The position numbers were made by a program, and so were the translations under genes. Shown here piece after piece: positions 25,241 to 33,321 of a stretch of 64,000 nucleotides of DNA. This DNA is from Gammaproteobacteria bacterium. Its GTDB lineage: Bacteria; Gemmatimonadota; Gemmatimonadetes; Longimicrobiales; Gaopeijiaceae. Each line of letters opens with the position of its first letter. The stretch's first letter is position 1. The notes under the pieces are model-generated. The model did not search any database, had not been told where the DNA came from, and worked only from the letters and a program-made list of their open reading frames with translations. The DNA is taken from assembly GCA_009840525.1 (NCBI GenBank), contig VXNP01000050.1, positions 46,931 to 110,930 on the forward strand. The letters are read 5' to 3'.

Positions 25241-26106
25241 GTGCGCCAGGAACGCAGGAGCGCCAGGTTGCGCCGGTCGTTCGACACCACGTCGTCGCCT
25301 TTGGGCGTCTCCAGCAGCTTGGGGATGTCCCGGAAGCGGGCGTCCCTCATGATGCGGCGAAAGGGAGCCTCGCCCAGCGTCCCCTCGCCGATCATCTCGT
25401 GCTGGTCGCGGCGGGAAGCGAAGGGGTGCTTCGAGTCGTTCAGATGAAAGAGCTCGAGCGAGCCCGGGCCGAGCGCGTCGTCGAAAGCCCGCCAGACGTC
25501 CTCGTAGCCACCAACCAGATCGTACCCGGCGGAAAACGCGTGACAGGTATCGAAGCACACGCCCATGCGCCGGTCCAGAGGCGCTCCCACGCCCTCCCGG
25601 ATCGCGGCGAGGTGTTCGAACCGGCCTCCGACCGTGGTGCCGGCGCCCGCGGTCAGCTCGAGCAGCACGCGGGGTCCATCCGGACACCCGTCGAGCGCCT
25701 CGGTCAGAGCCGCGGCGTTGCGGGCGATGCCGCTGGCGATGTCGCCGTCGGTGGCGTTCCCCGGATGCGTGACGAGAAAGTCCAGGCCCAGATCGCGGCC
25801 GCGCGCCAGTTCGGCCCGGAAGCTGTCGAGGGACCGGCGCCAGAGCCCCGGATCCGGGGACGCCAGGTTGATGAGATAGGAGTCGTGGGCGACGGCGCAC
25901 TGGATGCCGGCGGCCGCACGCGTTTCCCTGAAGGCGCGGACCCGCCTGCCGTCGAGGGTGGGCTCGGCCCAGCGGTTGGGCTGCTTGGTGAAGAGCTGCA
26001 GGTTGAGGGCGGTGATGTCCCGCGCACGGCCGGGCGCGCGCTCGACGCCGCCCGCTACCGAGACGTGCGCGCCGAGTTCGTCGGCGATGACGGCGGGAGC
26101 GGACAC
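25237..26106 (-). CDS. nfo: endonuclease IV (AP endonuclease)
   Basis: 289 residues, a TIM-barrel enzyme that cleaves 5' of abasic sites during base-excision repair, with a trinuclear zinc centre. The family start GAHVSVAGGVE, the internal HDSYLINLASPD, LVTHPGN, LLELTAGAGTTVG, VCFDTCHAFSAGYD, FHLNDSKHPFASRRDQHEMIGEG and the final LLETPKGDD are all intact. Zinc ligands are the His, Glu and Asp of these motifs. The GTG at 26106 lies 26 bp after the rpsN stop. The stop overlaps the next gene. Confidence 0.96.
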   Translation of the reverse strand: MSAPAVIADELGAHVSVAGGVERAPGRARDITALNLQLFTKQPNRWAEPTLDGRRVRAFRETRAAAGIQCAVAHDSYLINLASPDPGLWRRSLDSFRAELARGRDLGLDFLVTHPGNATDGDIASGIARNAAALTEALDGCPDGPRVLLELTAGAGTTVGGRFEHLAAIREGVGAPLDRRMGVCFDTCHAFSAGYDLVGGYEDVWRAFDDALGPGSLELFHLNDSKHPFASRRDQHEMIGEGTLGEAPFRRIMRDARFRDIPKLLETPKGDDVVSNDRRNLALLRSWRT

Positions 26107-26131
26107 CGCCGCGGGCCGCCCGGGCCGGGCG

Positions 26132-26437
26132 CTACCAGCTGGACTTGCGGACCCCGGGGATCTTCCCCTCCAGGGACCACTCGCGAAATGCGATGCGGGA
26201 GAGCCCGAACTTCTTGATGTGGCCGCGGGGCCGTCCCGAGGTGCCGCAGCGGTTGCGGTAGCGGGTCGCGCTGGAATCGCGCGGCAGCTTCCGCAGCGCC
26301 CACTGGGCTTCCCGCTTCTCCTCCGTGGACCTGTCCGGGTCGGCAATGATCTGCCGAAGCTCGCGACGGCGCTCCGCATAGCGCTCGATCAGCTTCGCGC
26401 GCTTCAGGTTCTGTTCGATCTTTCCTCGTTTTGCCAC
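26132..26437 (-). CDS. rpsN: 30S ribosomal protein S14, zinc-free form
   Basis: 101 residues, the long form of S14 (uS14) as in E. coli. It ends in [25 protein letters not shown] and [10 protein letters not shown]. The short zinc-binding form carries CxxC...CxxC in this region; here only one cysteine remains, so no zinc ribbon can form. S14 helps the 30S head assemble. It is found away from the main ribosomal operon, between a HIT protein and endonuclease IV, which is unusual for an essential S14 and typical of relocated or paralogous copies. Confidence 0.97.
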   Translation of the reverse strand: MAKRGKIEQNLKRAKLIERYAERRRELRQIIADPDRSTEEKREAQWALRKLPRDSSATRYRNRCGTSGRPRGHIKKFGLSRIAFREWSLEGKIPGVRKSSW

Positions 26438-26512
26438 CTTGCGCCTTCCTTGAGTCGCCTCTCTCAGAGCGAGAGTCGAAAAGCCATACGCCCTTCGGGT
26501 TGTTCTCCAGTG

Positions 26513-26884
26513 CTAATGGGCGGACGAGCTCCGGGGACCCGCGAGCATGGGTCCCAGCGGGCGTCCCCCGATCAGATGCATGTGGAGGTGGTAGACCTCC
26601 TGGCACCCGTCCTCGCCGCAGTTGACGATCAATCGGTATCCGGTTTCCGAAATGCCCTGCTCCCGTGCGATCCGCGCCGCGACCGCAAACATGCGGCCCA
26701 GCACCGGCTCGTCGTCGTCCGTTACGTCGCGCGCGCTTGCGATGACGTGGTTGGGGACCACCAGCACATGCGTGGGGGCGGCCGGCTCGATATCGCGAAA
26801 TGCGGTCACCAGGTCGTCCTGATAGACGATGTCGGCCGGAATCTCCCGTCGGACGATGCGGGAGAAGATCGTGTCTGCCGCCAT
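26513..26884 (-). CDS. HIT family nucleotide hydrolase/transferase
   Basis: 123 residues, HINT branch of the histidine-triad superfamily. [20 protein letters not shown] at the start and the triad [10 protein letters not shown] (His-x-His-x-His) near residue 103 are diagnostic. Such proteins hydrolyse adenosine phosphoramidates and lysyl-AMP; the cellular role is loosely defined. Start ATG 26884, directly preceded by GGAGG. Its gene lies 11 bp after type-B L31 and 75 bp before rpsN. Confidence 0.93.
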   Translation of the reverse strand: MAADTIFSRIVRREIPADIVYQDDLVTAFRDIEPAAPTHVLVVPNHVIASARDVTDDDEPVLGRMFAVAARIAREQGISETGYRLIVNCGEDGCQEVYHLHMHLIGGRPLGPMLAGPRSSSAH

Positions 26885-26895
26885 CCTCCGACCGG

Positions 26896-27180
26896 CTACT
26901 TCCCGTCCGACCCGTCCGAGTCGGACTTCCCCCGCATCTGTCGCGCATAGCGCTGCTGGAAGCGCTCGACGCGGCCCGCGGTATCCACCATGCGCTGCGT
27001 GCCCGTGTAGAACGGGTGCGAGGAACTCGATATCTCCAGGCTGACCAGGGGATACTCGTTGCCGTCTTCCCACTTGATGGTCTTGTCGCTCTTGACGGTC
27101 GATCGGGTCAGGAACGCGTAGCCGTTGGACGCGTCCTGAAACACCACCGGGTGATACGCGGGGTGAATTCCTTCTTTCAT
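26896..27180 (-). CDS. rpmE2: 50S ribosomal protein L31, type B (zinc-independent)
   Basis: 94 residues. [34 protein letters not shown] and [14 protein letters not shown] mark bL31 type B. The CxxC zinc motifs of type A are absent. In many bacteria type B is expressed under zinc limitation, but in others it is the only L31. The acidic C-terminal tail (SDSDGSDGK) is an extension. Start ATG 27180, with AGGGA upstream. Confidence 0.95.
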   Translation of the reverse strand: MKEGIHPAYHPVVFQDASNGYAFLTRSTVKSDKTIKWEDGNEYPLVSLEISSSSHPFYTGTQRMVDTAGRVERFQQRYARQMRGKSDSDGSDGK

Positions 27181-27277
27181 TCCCTGGGCTCCGAAGACTC
27201 TGGTCCGGGTGCAGCCGCCGCCGTTCGCGGGCGAAGGGCCGACAGCCGACAAGTCTACCGAAACAGGGGACTGCGGG

Positions 27278-27760
27278 TCAACGCCCCGGATCCTGTTCCG
27301 GCGGGGTCAGCCTGAAGCTGCCCAGGACTTGATCGTCGGGTGGAAGTTCGTCGGAACCGGCGGGATAGCCGTTCAACTCCAGGATGTACGCCATCACATC
27401 CACGTAAGTCTGGCGCGGCAGTCCTCCCGGGTTGTCGTCGGGCATCGTGCGGCGCAGTTCGCGGTACAGGTCGCGGGCGGTGCGGCGCGCCCACACGTCC
27501 GTGAACACCGGGCCCTTGAACTCGCTCGTGTAGTGGCAGTCGGAGCAGACCTGACGAAACGCGCGCTGCCCGCGGCGGGCCTGTTCCTCCGTATAGAAGG
27601 CGACAAGAGCCGGAGATGCCGCGGCGGGAGGGGCGTCGTCCGGAGCCGGCGTCTCCACCGCCGCGGACTCGGGGGACGGAGACGCCGGCGGCGCTTCCGG
27701 GGATCCCGCGCATCCCGGAATCAGCAGAACCACAATGGCGAACGGCATGCGTGATGACAT
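27278..27760 (-). CDS. monohaem cytochrome c lipoprotein
   Basis: 160 residues. Signal with lipobox LLIPGCAG, then a Pro/Ala/Ser-rich linker (about 20-55) and a small cytochrome c domain with the haem motif CSDCH near residue 82 and a likely distal Met in [10 protein letters not shown]. The C-terminal helix [17 protein letters not shown] is typical of periplasmic electron carriers. It is the last gene of the LVIVD / N-domain / multicopper oxidase run, with an 8 bp gap, so it is the obvious electron partner of the oxidase. Confidence 0.85.
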   Translation of the reverse strand: MSSRMPFAIVVLLIPGCAGSPEAPPASPSPESAAVETPAPDDAPPAAASPALVAFYTEEQARRGQRAFRQVCSDCHYTSEFKGPVFTDVWARRTARDLYRELRRTMPDDNPGGLPRQTYVDVMAYILELNGYPAGSDELPPDDQVLGSFRLTPPEQDPGR

Positions 27761-27768
27761 CGGCGGCA

Positions 27769-29433
27769 CTACTCCTCCGTAACCTCGAAGACGAACATCA
27801 TTCCCGCGTGCAGGTGCTCCGCGATGTGACAGTGAACCATCCACGACCCCGGATTCGACATCTCCACCAGAAGATCCATCGTGGAGCCCACCGGCAGGAT
27901 GGTGGTGTCCTTCCACACCAGGTTGGTGTTGGGGACGCCGTCGCGCTCGGTCACCAGGAAGCGCTGCCCGTGAATGTGGATGGGATGGTTCATCGGGTGA
28001 AACGACTCGGGATCGTTGAACACCCGGATCTTGACCACGTCGCCCACGCGGAAGCGCCACTGGATGTCCCCGTTCTCTTGCCCGCTGGCCGGCTCTCGCA
28101 GGATCCAGGTCACCTGGGTGCCCGTGGAGAGCCAGTTCATCATCGGCATGCCGTCGTTCCACTCGACCGGCGGCACATAGAAGGTGTCGGCCTCCATCGA
28201 CGCCACGATGGGCACGGGAAGGTCGCGCACCCGGACCGTGGTCACCAGCTCGTAGTCCACCGGTTTGCCCAGCAGGGCGCGGAAGGGTTCGATGTCCTCG
28301 GCCACGTCGCGGTTCTCGCGCAGTGCATCGAACGCCTGCGTGACCGCGTCGTCGACAGCGGGGCCGTTCACGCTCACCACCGCCAGCGTGTCCTCGTGCG
28401 GGTAGAAGGTGCCGCGGAAGTGGTTCACGGCCTGGATCGTGTTGGTGATGCCGACCTCTCCGGCCTCCGGGAAGCGCACGTCCACCACATAGCGCTCGGC
28501 GGGCGCGATGACCACGCTCTCCACCCAGGTCTCGCGCTCGAACTTGCCGATGTCGGAAGCGATCAGCTTCACGCGCGCATTCCCGAAGCGGACGTTGAAG
28601 GTGCGCGTGTTGGCGACGTTGGTCAGGTAGAAGCGGACTACCTCCCCGGCGCGCGCTTCGATGCGGTGGTCGTCGACACCGTTGGTCAGCATCACCGTGC
28701 CGAAGCGTCCCATGAGCGCGTGCGTAGGCGCTTCCTCGCCCCAGGGGATGAGGCCCTGCTCGTCGATCAGGATGTCGTCGAGCAAGAGCGGTTCCTCGCG
28801 GTGGGAGGGACCGTAGTAGTCCGGATTCGGCGGCGTGACCAGCAGGTTGCCGTAGAGGCCCAGGTCCTGCTGGATGTCCTCGCGCATGTGCGGGTGGTAC
28901 CAGAACATGCCGGCGTCGGGAACGTCGACCTCATAGGTGAAGGTCTCGCCTTCGGCGATGGGATCCTGGGTGAGCCCGGCGACGCCGTCGAAGCGGTTCT
29001 CCAGCCGAATCCCGTGCCAGTGCACAGCCGTGGGCAACTGAATGCGGTTGGTCACCCGCACCACGATGCGCGAGCCGCGGTCGGCCTGGATGAGGGGGCC
29101 CGGATACTGGCCGCCGTATCCGAGCATGGCGTAGTCGCGGCCGCCGATCGTGCGCCGGACCACGGACACATCCATGTCGAGGGTGTCGCCGTCGGCCATC
29201 ACGACCCGCCGGCTGGGTTCGGCCGCCGGAAACATCGCCGGGTCCATGCCGTCCCCGATCAGGAATGGGCTTACGGGCGGAAGCGCGTTCTCGAGTCCGG
29301 GCACCATGGGCATGGTCATGTCCATCGGCGGCATGCGCCAACCGCCGGCCTCGGCGTGGGCGCCGTGGCCCATCATCTGATGCTCCTGGGCCGCGAGCGC
29401 CCCAGGCAGGGCGGCCAGGAGAAGGACTCGCAT
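27769..29433 (-). CDS. multicopper oxidase, three-domain laccase-like (paralogue A)
   Basis: About 554 residues, exported (signal LLLAALPGALAAQ). All four copper motifs are intact: HWHG, WYHPH, HPIHIHG and the type-1/trinuclear motif HCHIAEHLHAGM with an axial Met. It should oxidise a substrate in the periplasm and reduce oxygen to water. A His/Met-rich stretch follows the signal (HQMMGHGAH, MPPMDMTMPM), as in metal-oxidising or copper-resistance members. Start ATG 29433; GTG 29451 would add six residues. Upstream at 33 bp is a gene for the extra domain that paralogue B carries fused. Substrate unknown: metal ions or phenolics are both possible. Confidence 0.92.
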   Translation of the reverse strand: MRVLLLAALPGALAAQEHQMMGHGAHAEAGGWRMPPMDMTMPMVPGLENALPPVSPFLIGDGMDPAMFPAAEPSRRVVMADGDTLDMDVSVVRRTIGGRDYAMLGYGGQYPGPLIQADRGSRIVVRVTNRIQLPTAVHWHGIRLENRFDGVAGLTQDPIAEGETFTYEVDVPDAGMFWYHPHMREDIQQDLGLYGNLLVTPPNPDYYGPSHREEPLLLDDILIDEQGLIPWGEEAPTHALMGRFGTVMLTNGVDDHRIEARAGEVVRFYLTNVANTRTFNVRFGNARVKLIASDIGKFERETWVESVVIAPAERYVVDVRFPEAGEVGITNTIQAVNHFRGTFYPHEDTLAVVSVNGPAVDDAVTQAFDALRENRDVAEDIEPFRALLGKPVDYELVTTVRVRDLPVPIVASMEADTFYVPPVEWNDGMPMMNWLSTGTQVTWILREPASGQENGDIQWRFRVGDVVKIRVFNDPESFHPMNHPIHIHGQRFLVTERDGVPNTNLVWKDTTILPVGSTMDLLVEMSNPGSWMVHCHIAEHLHAGMMFVFEVTEE

Positions 29434-29465
29434 TCCGTAGAGGAGGCGCACCGGCGTCGGCTGGC

Positions 29466-30077
29466 TCAATCGTAGCCGTAGGCGGCGCAGTTCTCCTGTT
29501 CGAAGGCGCCGTGCCCCGCCATGGTGTGCATCAGCCCGCTGCGGGACATGCCGCGCATCACCACGGGGCCCGTCCACATGGCGGCCTCGGGATCGTCGGC
29601 GGGCTCAAGCGTGACGACGAGCAGGAACTTGTTCCACTGCGCGCGGCCGTGAAGCTGACCGCCGTCGGTCAGCGAGCCGATGCGCTCGACCTTGTCCAGG
29701 TCCGGCGTCGTGAGCCATCCCACATAGACGCCTTCGCGGGGTGCCATCAGGCGTTCCACCGAGAGCCACACGTCGAGGACGTAGCTGCCGTCGTCCGCCA
29801 GGGTGACCCCGAACGGGGAGTCGGGAAAGGTCACCTCACCCAGTCCCGCCGCGAGCCCCGTGCCCGGGAGCCTGCGCGTGCTCACCACGGGGAAGGCGTA
29901 ATAGGCCGGTGCGTCGACCGGGGCGGCGGATTCGGGCAGCGGGGCCCAACTCGTCTCGCCTGGGACGATGCCCTCCGGGATGGAGCATGTGGTCGGAGGA
30001 ATCCCCGGCACCGGATCTCCGTTTCCCGGAGCCATCCCGGCAAGAAGCGCGAGCGCCAGCAGCATCTTGCCCATCAT
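29466..30077 (-). CDS. exported stand-alone homologue of the oxidase-B N-terminal domain
   Basis: 203 residues with a signal peptide (MLLALALLAGMAPG). I know no name for the domain, but residues about 75-185 align clearly with residues about 55-190 of the oxidase encoded at 33322-35556: both have PFGVT, a YVxW-TTPxLDxVxRxG block, GR-x(3)-NKFLxxVT, and V-x-RG-x-S-x-S-x-LM. The fold looks all-beta. Being fused to one oxidase and encoded beside the other implies that it works with the oxidase, perhaps as a substrate-binding or docking domain. Its gene is 18 bp after the LVIVD gene and 33 bp before oxidase A. Confidence 0.75.
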   Translation of the reverse strand: MMGKMLLALALLAGMAPGNGDPVPGIPPTTCSIPEGIVPGETSWAPLPESAAPVDAPAYYAFPVVSTRRLPGTGLAAGLGEVTFPDSPFGVTLADDGSYVLDVWLSVERLMAPREGVYVGWLTTPDLDKVERIGSLTDGGQLHGRAQWNKFLLVVTLEPADDPEAAMWTGPVVMRGMSRSGLMHTMAGHGAFEQENCAAYGYD

Positions 30078-30095
30078 CAGGTCATCACGTTCGGA

Positions 30096-31460
30096 TCACG
30101 GCTCCTGGCTTACCGGGCGCGGACGGGTCTCGTCCCATTTCTGGACGCTGGAGATGTCCGGCATGCCCCAGTCCTCGCCGTTCCAGCCGCTGAAGCCCTC
30201 CATGCGAAAGGTCCAGAAACCGGTGCTCATGTCGCTTACTACGATAAGCCCGTCCTCGTTGCGCACGTCTACGCCGAACGCGCCGTTGAACACCGGATTG
30301 CGGAAGTCGCGGTCGTTGGGAGAGCCGACGTAGGTGTCGTAGTAGCCCACGGTAACCGGGTTGGTCGGATCCATGAGGCTGAAGATCTGGAGACCGTCGA
30401 GATACCCGGAGACGAAGACGTACGGCCAGCGCACCTCGTGGTTGTGCACGAGGTTCTGCCAGTCGGCGGTCCAGGCCGAGATGGGCCGGTTGATGTTCGT
30501 CTGCGTCCCCTCAAGCGCGGGCTGTAGATCGAAGATGCGCAGCGGGGCGTACTGGTATTCGGTCTCGGCGATCACGTAGCGCCCGTCCGGGCTGGGCGTG
30601 AAGGTGTGGCCCGAGCGGACGCCGCTGATGCCCGTCATCGTGACCACGAGCTCCGGGTTGTCCAGGTCGCTGATGTTGTAGACGTAATAGCCCCCGGTGC
30701 CGCCGCCGTAGAAGCGGTCCTGCCCGGTGTCGGGATGATACGCGGCGTAGAAGTCGTGGTATCCGCGCCCGCTGCCCTGCCCGAGCGGAGACTCGGGCAC
30801 CGGAATCCGCCCCGCCAGCGCGTCCGACGGGTCACCGTCGACCGCTTTGGCCATGTCGTAGGCGTGAGCGAACGGGCCGCGCACCGTGGTCAGCAGGAGC
30901 ACGCGGCCGTCGGAGTGCTTGTAGATGAAGATGTTGTGGAAGCCCCCGGGCAGCTCCGGCTCCCGGATGCGCGCGACCTCGCGCACGGTGGTCGGATCGG
31001 GAAGCCCGGTAACGTCCAGGATGACCGCACCCAGGTCGGGGTTGGGACCGCCCTGGCCGAACTGGAGGGACTGCACGACGTAGTAGCGGCCGTCGAGCTT
31101 GAAGTACTTGACGTCCATGCCGCCGGTGCGCTGGTGCAGGTCCTGGTTCTCGATGCGCCAGCGGTAGATCACCTCCGGGCTCTCGGGATCCTCGAGGTTG
31201 ATGATGTCGGTGCCCTTGGGACCCACTTCGCCGTAGACCATGCGCGCGACGTACGCGTAGGGACGGTGCATTTCCTGCTCGAGCTCGATGTCCGCGATGC
31301 TGAGCTGCGGGCCGAGGGGAACGTGGCCGAGCACGTCCATGTTGTCGCTGCCCGGCTTGAGCGATGTCCACTGGCCGGCCGCGGGCGCGGCCGCCAGAGC
31401 GAGCGCCAGAACGGCGGCCCCGGTTTTCACGATGGTCGAATGGACGACGCTGGTTCGCAT
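30096..31460 (-). CDS. exported LVIVD-repeat beta-propeller protein
   Basis: 454 residues, starting at ATG 31460 with AAGGAG six bases upstream. Signal peptide cleaved after ALAAAPAAG. The mature protein is built of propeller blades of the LVIVD type: 'TDIINLEDPESPEVI', AVILDVTGLPDPTTV, YVYNISDLDNPELVV, LRIFDLQPALEG, GLQIFSLMDPTNPVTVGYYDT. Conserved histidines (FHNIFIYKH, YHDFYAAYH, VHNHEV) lie between blades and could bind metal. These proteins are common near secreted redox enzymes, without a defined activity. It appears to be the first gene of a four-gene run leading to oxidase A and the cytochrome. Confidence 0.85.
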   Translation of the reverse strand: MRTSVVHSTIVKTGAAVLALALAAAPAAGQWTSLKPGSDNMDVLGHVPLGPQLSIADIELEQEMHRPYAYVARMVYGEVGPKGTDIINLEDPESPEVIYRWRIENQDLHQRTGGMDVKYFKLDGRYYVVQSLQFGQGGPNPDLGAVILDVTGLPDPTTVREVARIREPELPGGFHNIFIYKHSDGRVLLLTTVRGPFAHAYDMAKAVDGDPSDALAGRIPVPESPLGQGSGRGYHDFYAAYHPDTGQDRFYGGGTGGYYVYNISDLDNPELVVTMTGISGVRSGHTFTPSPDGRYVIAETEYQYAPLRIFDLQPALEGTQTNINRPISAWTADWQNLVHNHEVRWPYVFVSGYLDGLQIFSLMDPTNPVTVGYYDTYVGSPNDRDFRNPVFNGAFGVDVRNEDGLIVVSDMSTGFWTFRMEGFSGWNGEDWGMPDISSVQKWDETRPRPVSQEP

Positions 31461-31618
31461 GGCGAACTCCTTCGGCAGGATGGCAACAGGATTTCCGGAC
31501 CCACGCGGGCCCGCTCGATCATAGTAACGTGATTCGGACCGCGCGCGCACGAGGCCATGATGTGTGCGGCCCCGCCGAGGAGGAACGCGGCGGTCCGGGG
31601 CCCGGGCTTGCACCGGAT

Positions 31619-33205
31619 TCAGGCGGGCAGGAGTCCCGGCCGGCCCGCTTCGACCACGAACGAGGCACGCGTCTCGACCGGTGCTCCCGGGCGCGTGACG
31701 TAGGGCACGACGCGGTAGTCGGCGGCCAGCCGCTCGGGGGTGGCCGAGCAGCGCACGTAGCCCCGCTGGGCGTTGAAGAAGTGGATGTGCGGGTTGCGGG
31801 CCAGCGAGTCGGCGGTACCGGGACGCGTGTCCTGCCCGTCTCCGCCGGAGCTGATGGAGGTGCCCACCAGTTCGGCGCCCACGACGGTGGACGACGGGTC
31901 GCGGGGGTCCGCCTTCAGATCCGCCGCCCAGTTGCTGTGGATGTCGCCGGTGAGCACCACCGGGTTCGGCGGCCGGGTCTGGTCGAGGAAGGAGAGCAGC
32001 CGGTCCTGCGCTTCCGGATAGCCGTCCCAGCGGTCCATCGAGACGGTTGGCTCGCCGTCGCGGGAGCCCTCCAACCGGGCGATCATGACCTGGTTGGCCA
32101 GCACGTTCCAGCGGCTCTCGGACTCCGCCAGCCCGCCGAAGAGCCACTCCTCCTGGTCCATTCCCATCATGGTGCGGCCGGGCTCGAGGGCCTCCGGGCA
32201 GAGCGGCCCGTTGGTGTCGCCGCACGCCTGGTCGGAGCGGTACTGGCGGGTGTCCAGCACGTGCAAGTCGGCCAGGCCGCCGAAGTGCAGCCGCCGGTAC
32301 ACCTGGATGTCGGGCCCGCTGGGCATGGACGAGCGCCGCACCGGCATGAACTCGTAGAAGGCCTGGAAGGCGGCGGTGCGGCGCAGCAGAAGCTGCGCGG
32401 GAGACTGGTCGTCCTCGGCCACGTCTGACGCCCAGTTGTTGTCCACTTCGTGGTCGTCGAAGGTGATCACCCACGGGAACGCCGCGTGGGCGGCCTGCAG
32501 GTCGGGGTCGGATCGGTAGAGGAGGTAGCGGGCGCGGTAGTCGTCCAGCGTGAACACTTCGCCCGCCTCGTGCGCGCGCACCAGGTTGGTGCCGTATCCC
32601 ACCTCGTAGATGTAGTCGCCGAGGTGGAAGACCAGGTCCAGCTCTTCCTCCGCCATGTGGCGGTAGGCCGTGAAGTAGCCGTGCTCGTAGTTCTGGCAGG
32701 AGGCGAAGGCGAAGCGCAGCCGGTCGGCGGGCGTGCCGGGCGCGGGAAGGGTGCGGGTTCGGCCGACCGGGCTCTGGTCGCTCCCCGTCATGAAGCGATA
32801 CCAGTACGGCCGGTCGGGTTCGAGTCCCTCCACCTCCACGTGGACCGAGTGACCCAGTTCGGGCACGGCCAGCTGGGTGCCTTGGCGCACGATGCTCGCG
32901 AAGCTCTCGTCGGCCGCCACCTCCCAGCGCACAGCGACCGGCTCCGCCGCCAGACCCGCTTCGCGCATCCCCTGCGCCGACAGCCGTGTCCACAGCACCA
33001 TCCCTTCGGCGTCGGGATCGCCGGACGCGACCCCCGAGGGGAACGGGGCGACCGCCAGCTGTGCGGACCGGTCGGCCCGGCAGGCGCCCAGCGAGCCGAG
33101 CGCGACGATGCCGGCCACATCGCGGCCAATCCTCACGAAATCGCGCCGCGACATTCGAGCGGCGGCCAAGTGGTACCAGTGCGCTTCCCTCGTCTTCACG
33201 GCCAT
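31619..33205 (-). CDS. PhoD-family alkaline phosphatase/phosphodiesterase
   Basis: About 528 residues, exported by Tat (SRRDFVRIG near residue 19) with GACR lipobox-like site. An N-terminal Ig-like PhoD domain (SGDPDAEGMVLWTRL) precedes the catalytic domain: ASCQNYEHGYFTAYRHM, HLGDYIYEVGYG, FDDHEVDNNWASD, LVAN-like VLANQVMIA, LTGDIHSNWAADL, TSISSGGD. These supply the aspartate, cysteine, asparagine and histidine ligands of the Fe/Ca site known for PhoD. It hydrolyses phosphomonoesters or diesters outside the cytoplasm. It lies 158 bp upstream of the LVIVD gene and is divergent from oxidase B. A phosphate transporter is encoded elsewhere in the window. Confidence 0.9.
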   Translation of the reverse strand: MAVKTREAHWYHLAAARMSRRDFVRIGRDVAGIVALGSLGACRADRSAQLAVAPFPSGVASGDPDAEGMVLWTRLSAQGMREAGLAAEPVAVRWEVAADESFASIVRQGTQLAVPELGHSVHVEVEGLEPDRPYWYRFMTGSDQSPVGRTRTLPAPGTPADRLRFAFASCQNYEHGYFTAYRHMAEEELDLVFHLGDYIYEVGYGTNLVRAHEAGEVFTLDDYRARYLLYRSDPDLQAAHAAFPWVITFDDHEVDNNWASDVAEDDQSPAQLLLRRTAAFQAFYEFMPVRRSSMPSGPDIQVYRRLHFGGLADLHVLDTRQYRSDQACGDTNGPLCPEALEPGRTMMGMDQEEWLFGGLAESESRWNVLANQVMIARLEGSRDGEPTVSMDRWDGYPEAQDRLLSFLDQTRPPNPVVLTGDIHSNWAADLKADPRDPSSTVVGAELVGTSISSGGDGQDTRPGTADSLARNPHIHFFNAQRGYVRCSATPERLAADYRVVPYVTRPGAPVETRASFVVEAGRPGLLPA

Positions 33206-33253
33206 CTCCCGGGGCAAGGGTCTATCTTCATTCGCGTGCGCGGCGGGCACCCA

Positions 33254-33259
33254 TATTAT
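33254..33259 (+). promoter_or_regulatory. possible -10 element (TATTAT) for oxidase B
   Basis: A TATTAT hexamer lies 62 bases before the oxidase B start, between divergent phoD and oxidase B genes, in otherwise GC-rich DNA. No good -35 hexamer is seen at 16-18 bases. The call rests on the hexamer and position only. Confidence 0.3.
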
Positions 33260-33321
33260 GGAACAACCGTCCGGGAACCCAAACGGGAACCTGGAGATTC
33301 ACCTTGCAGGCGTGGGAGACG

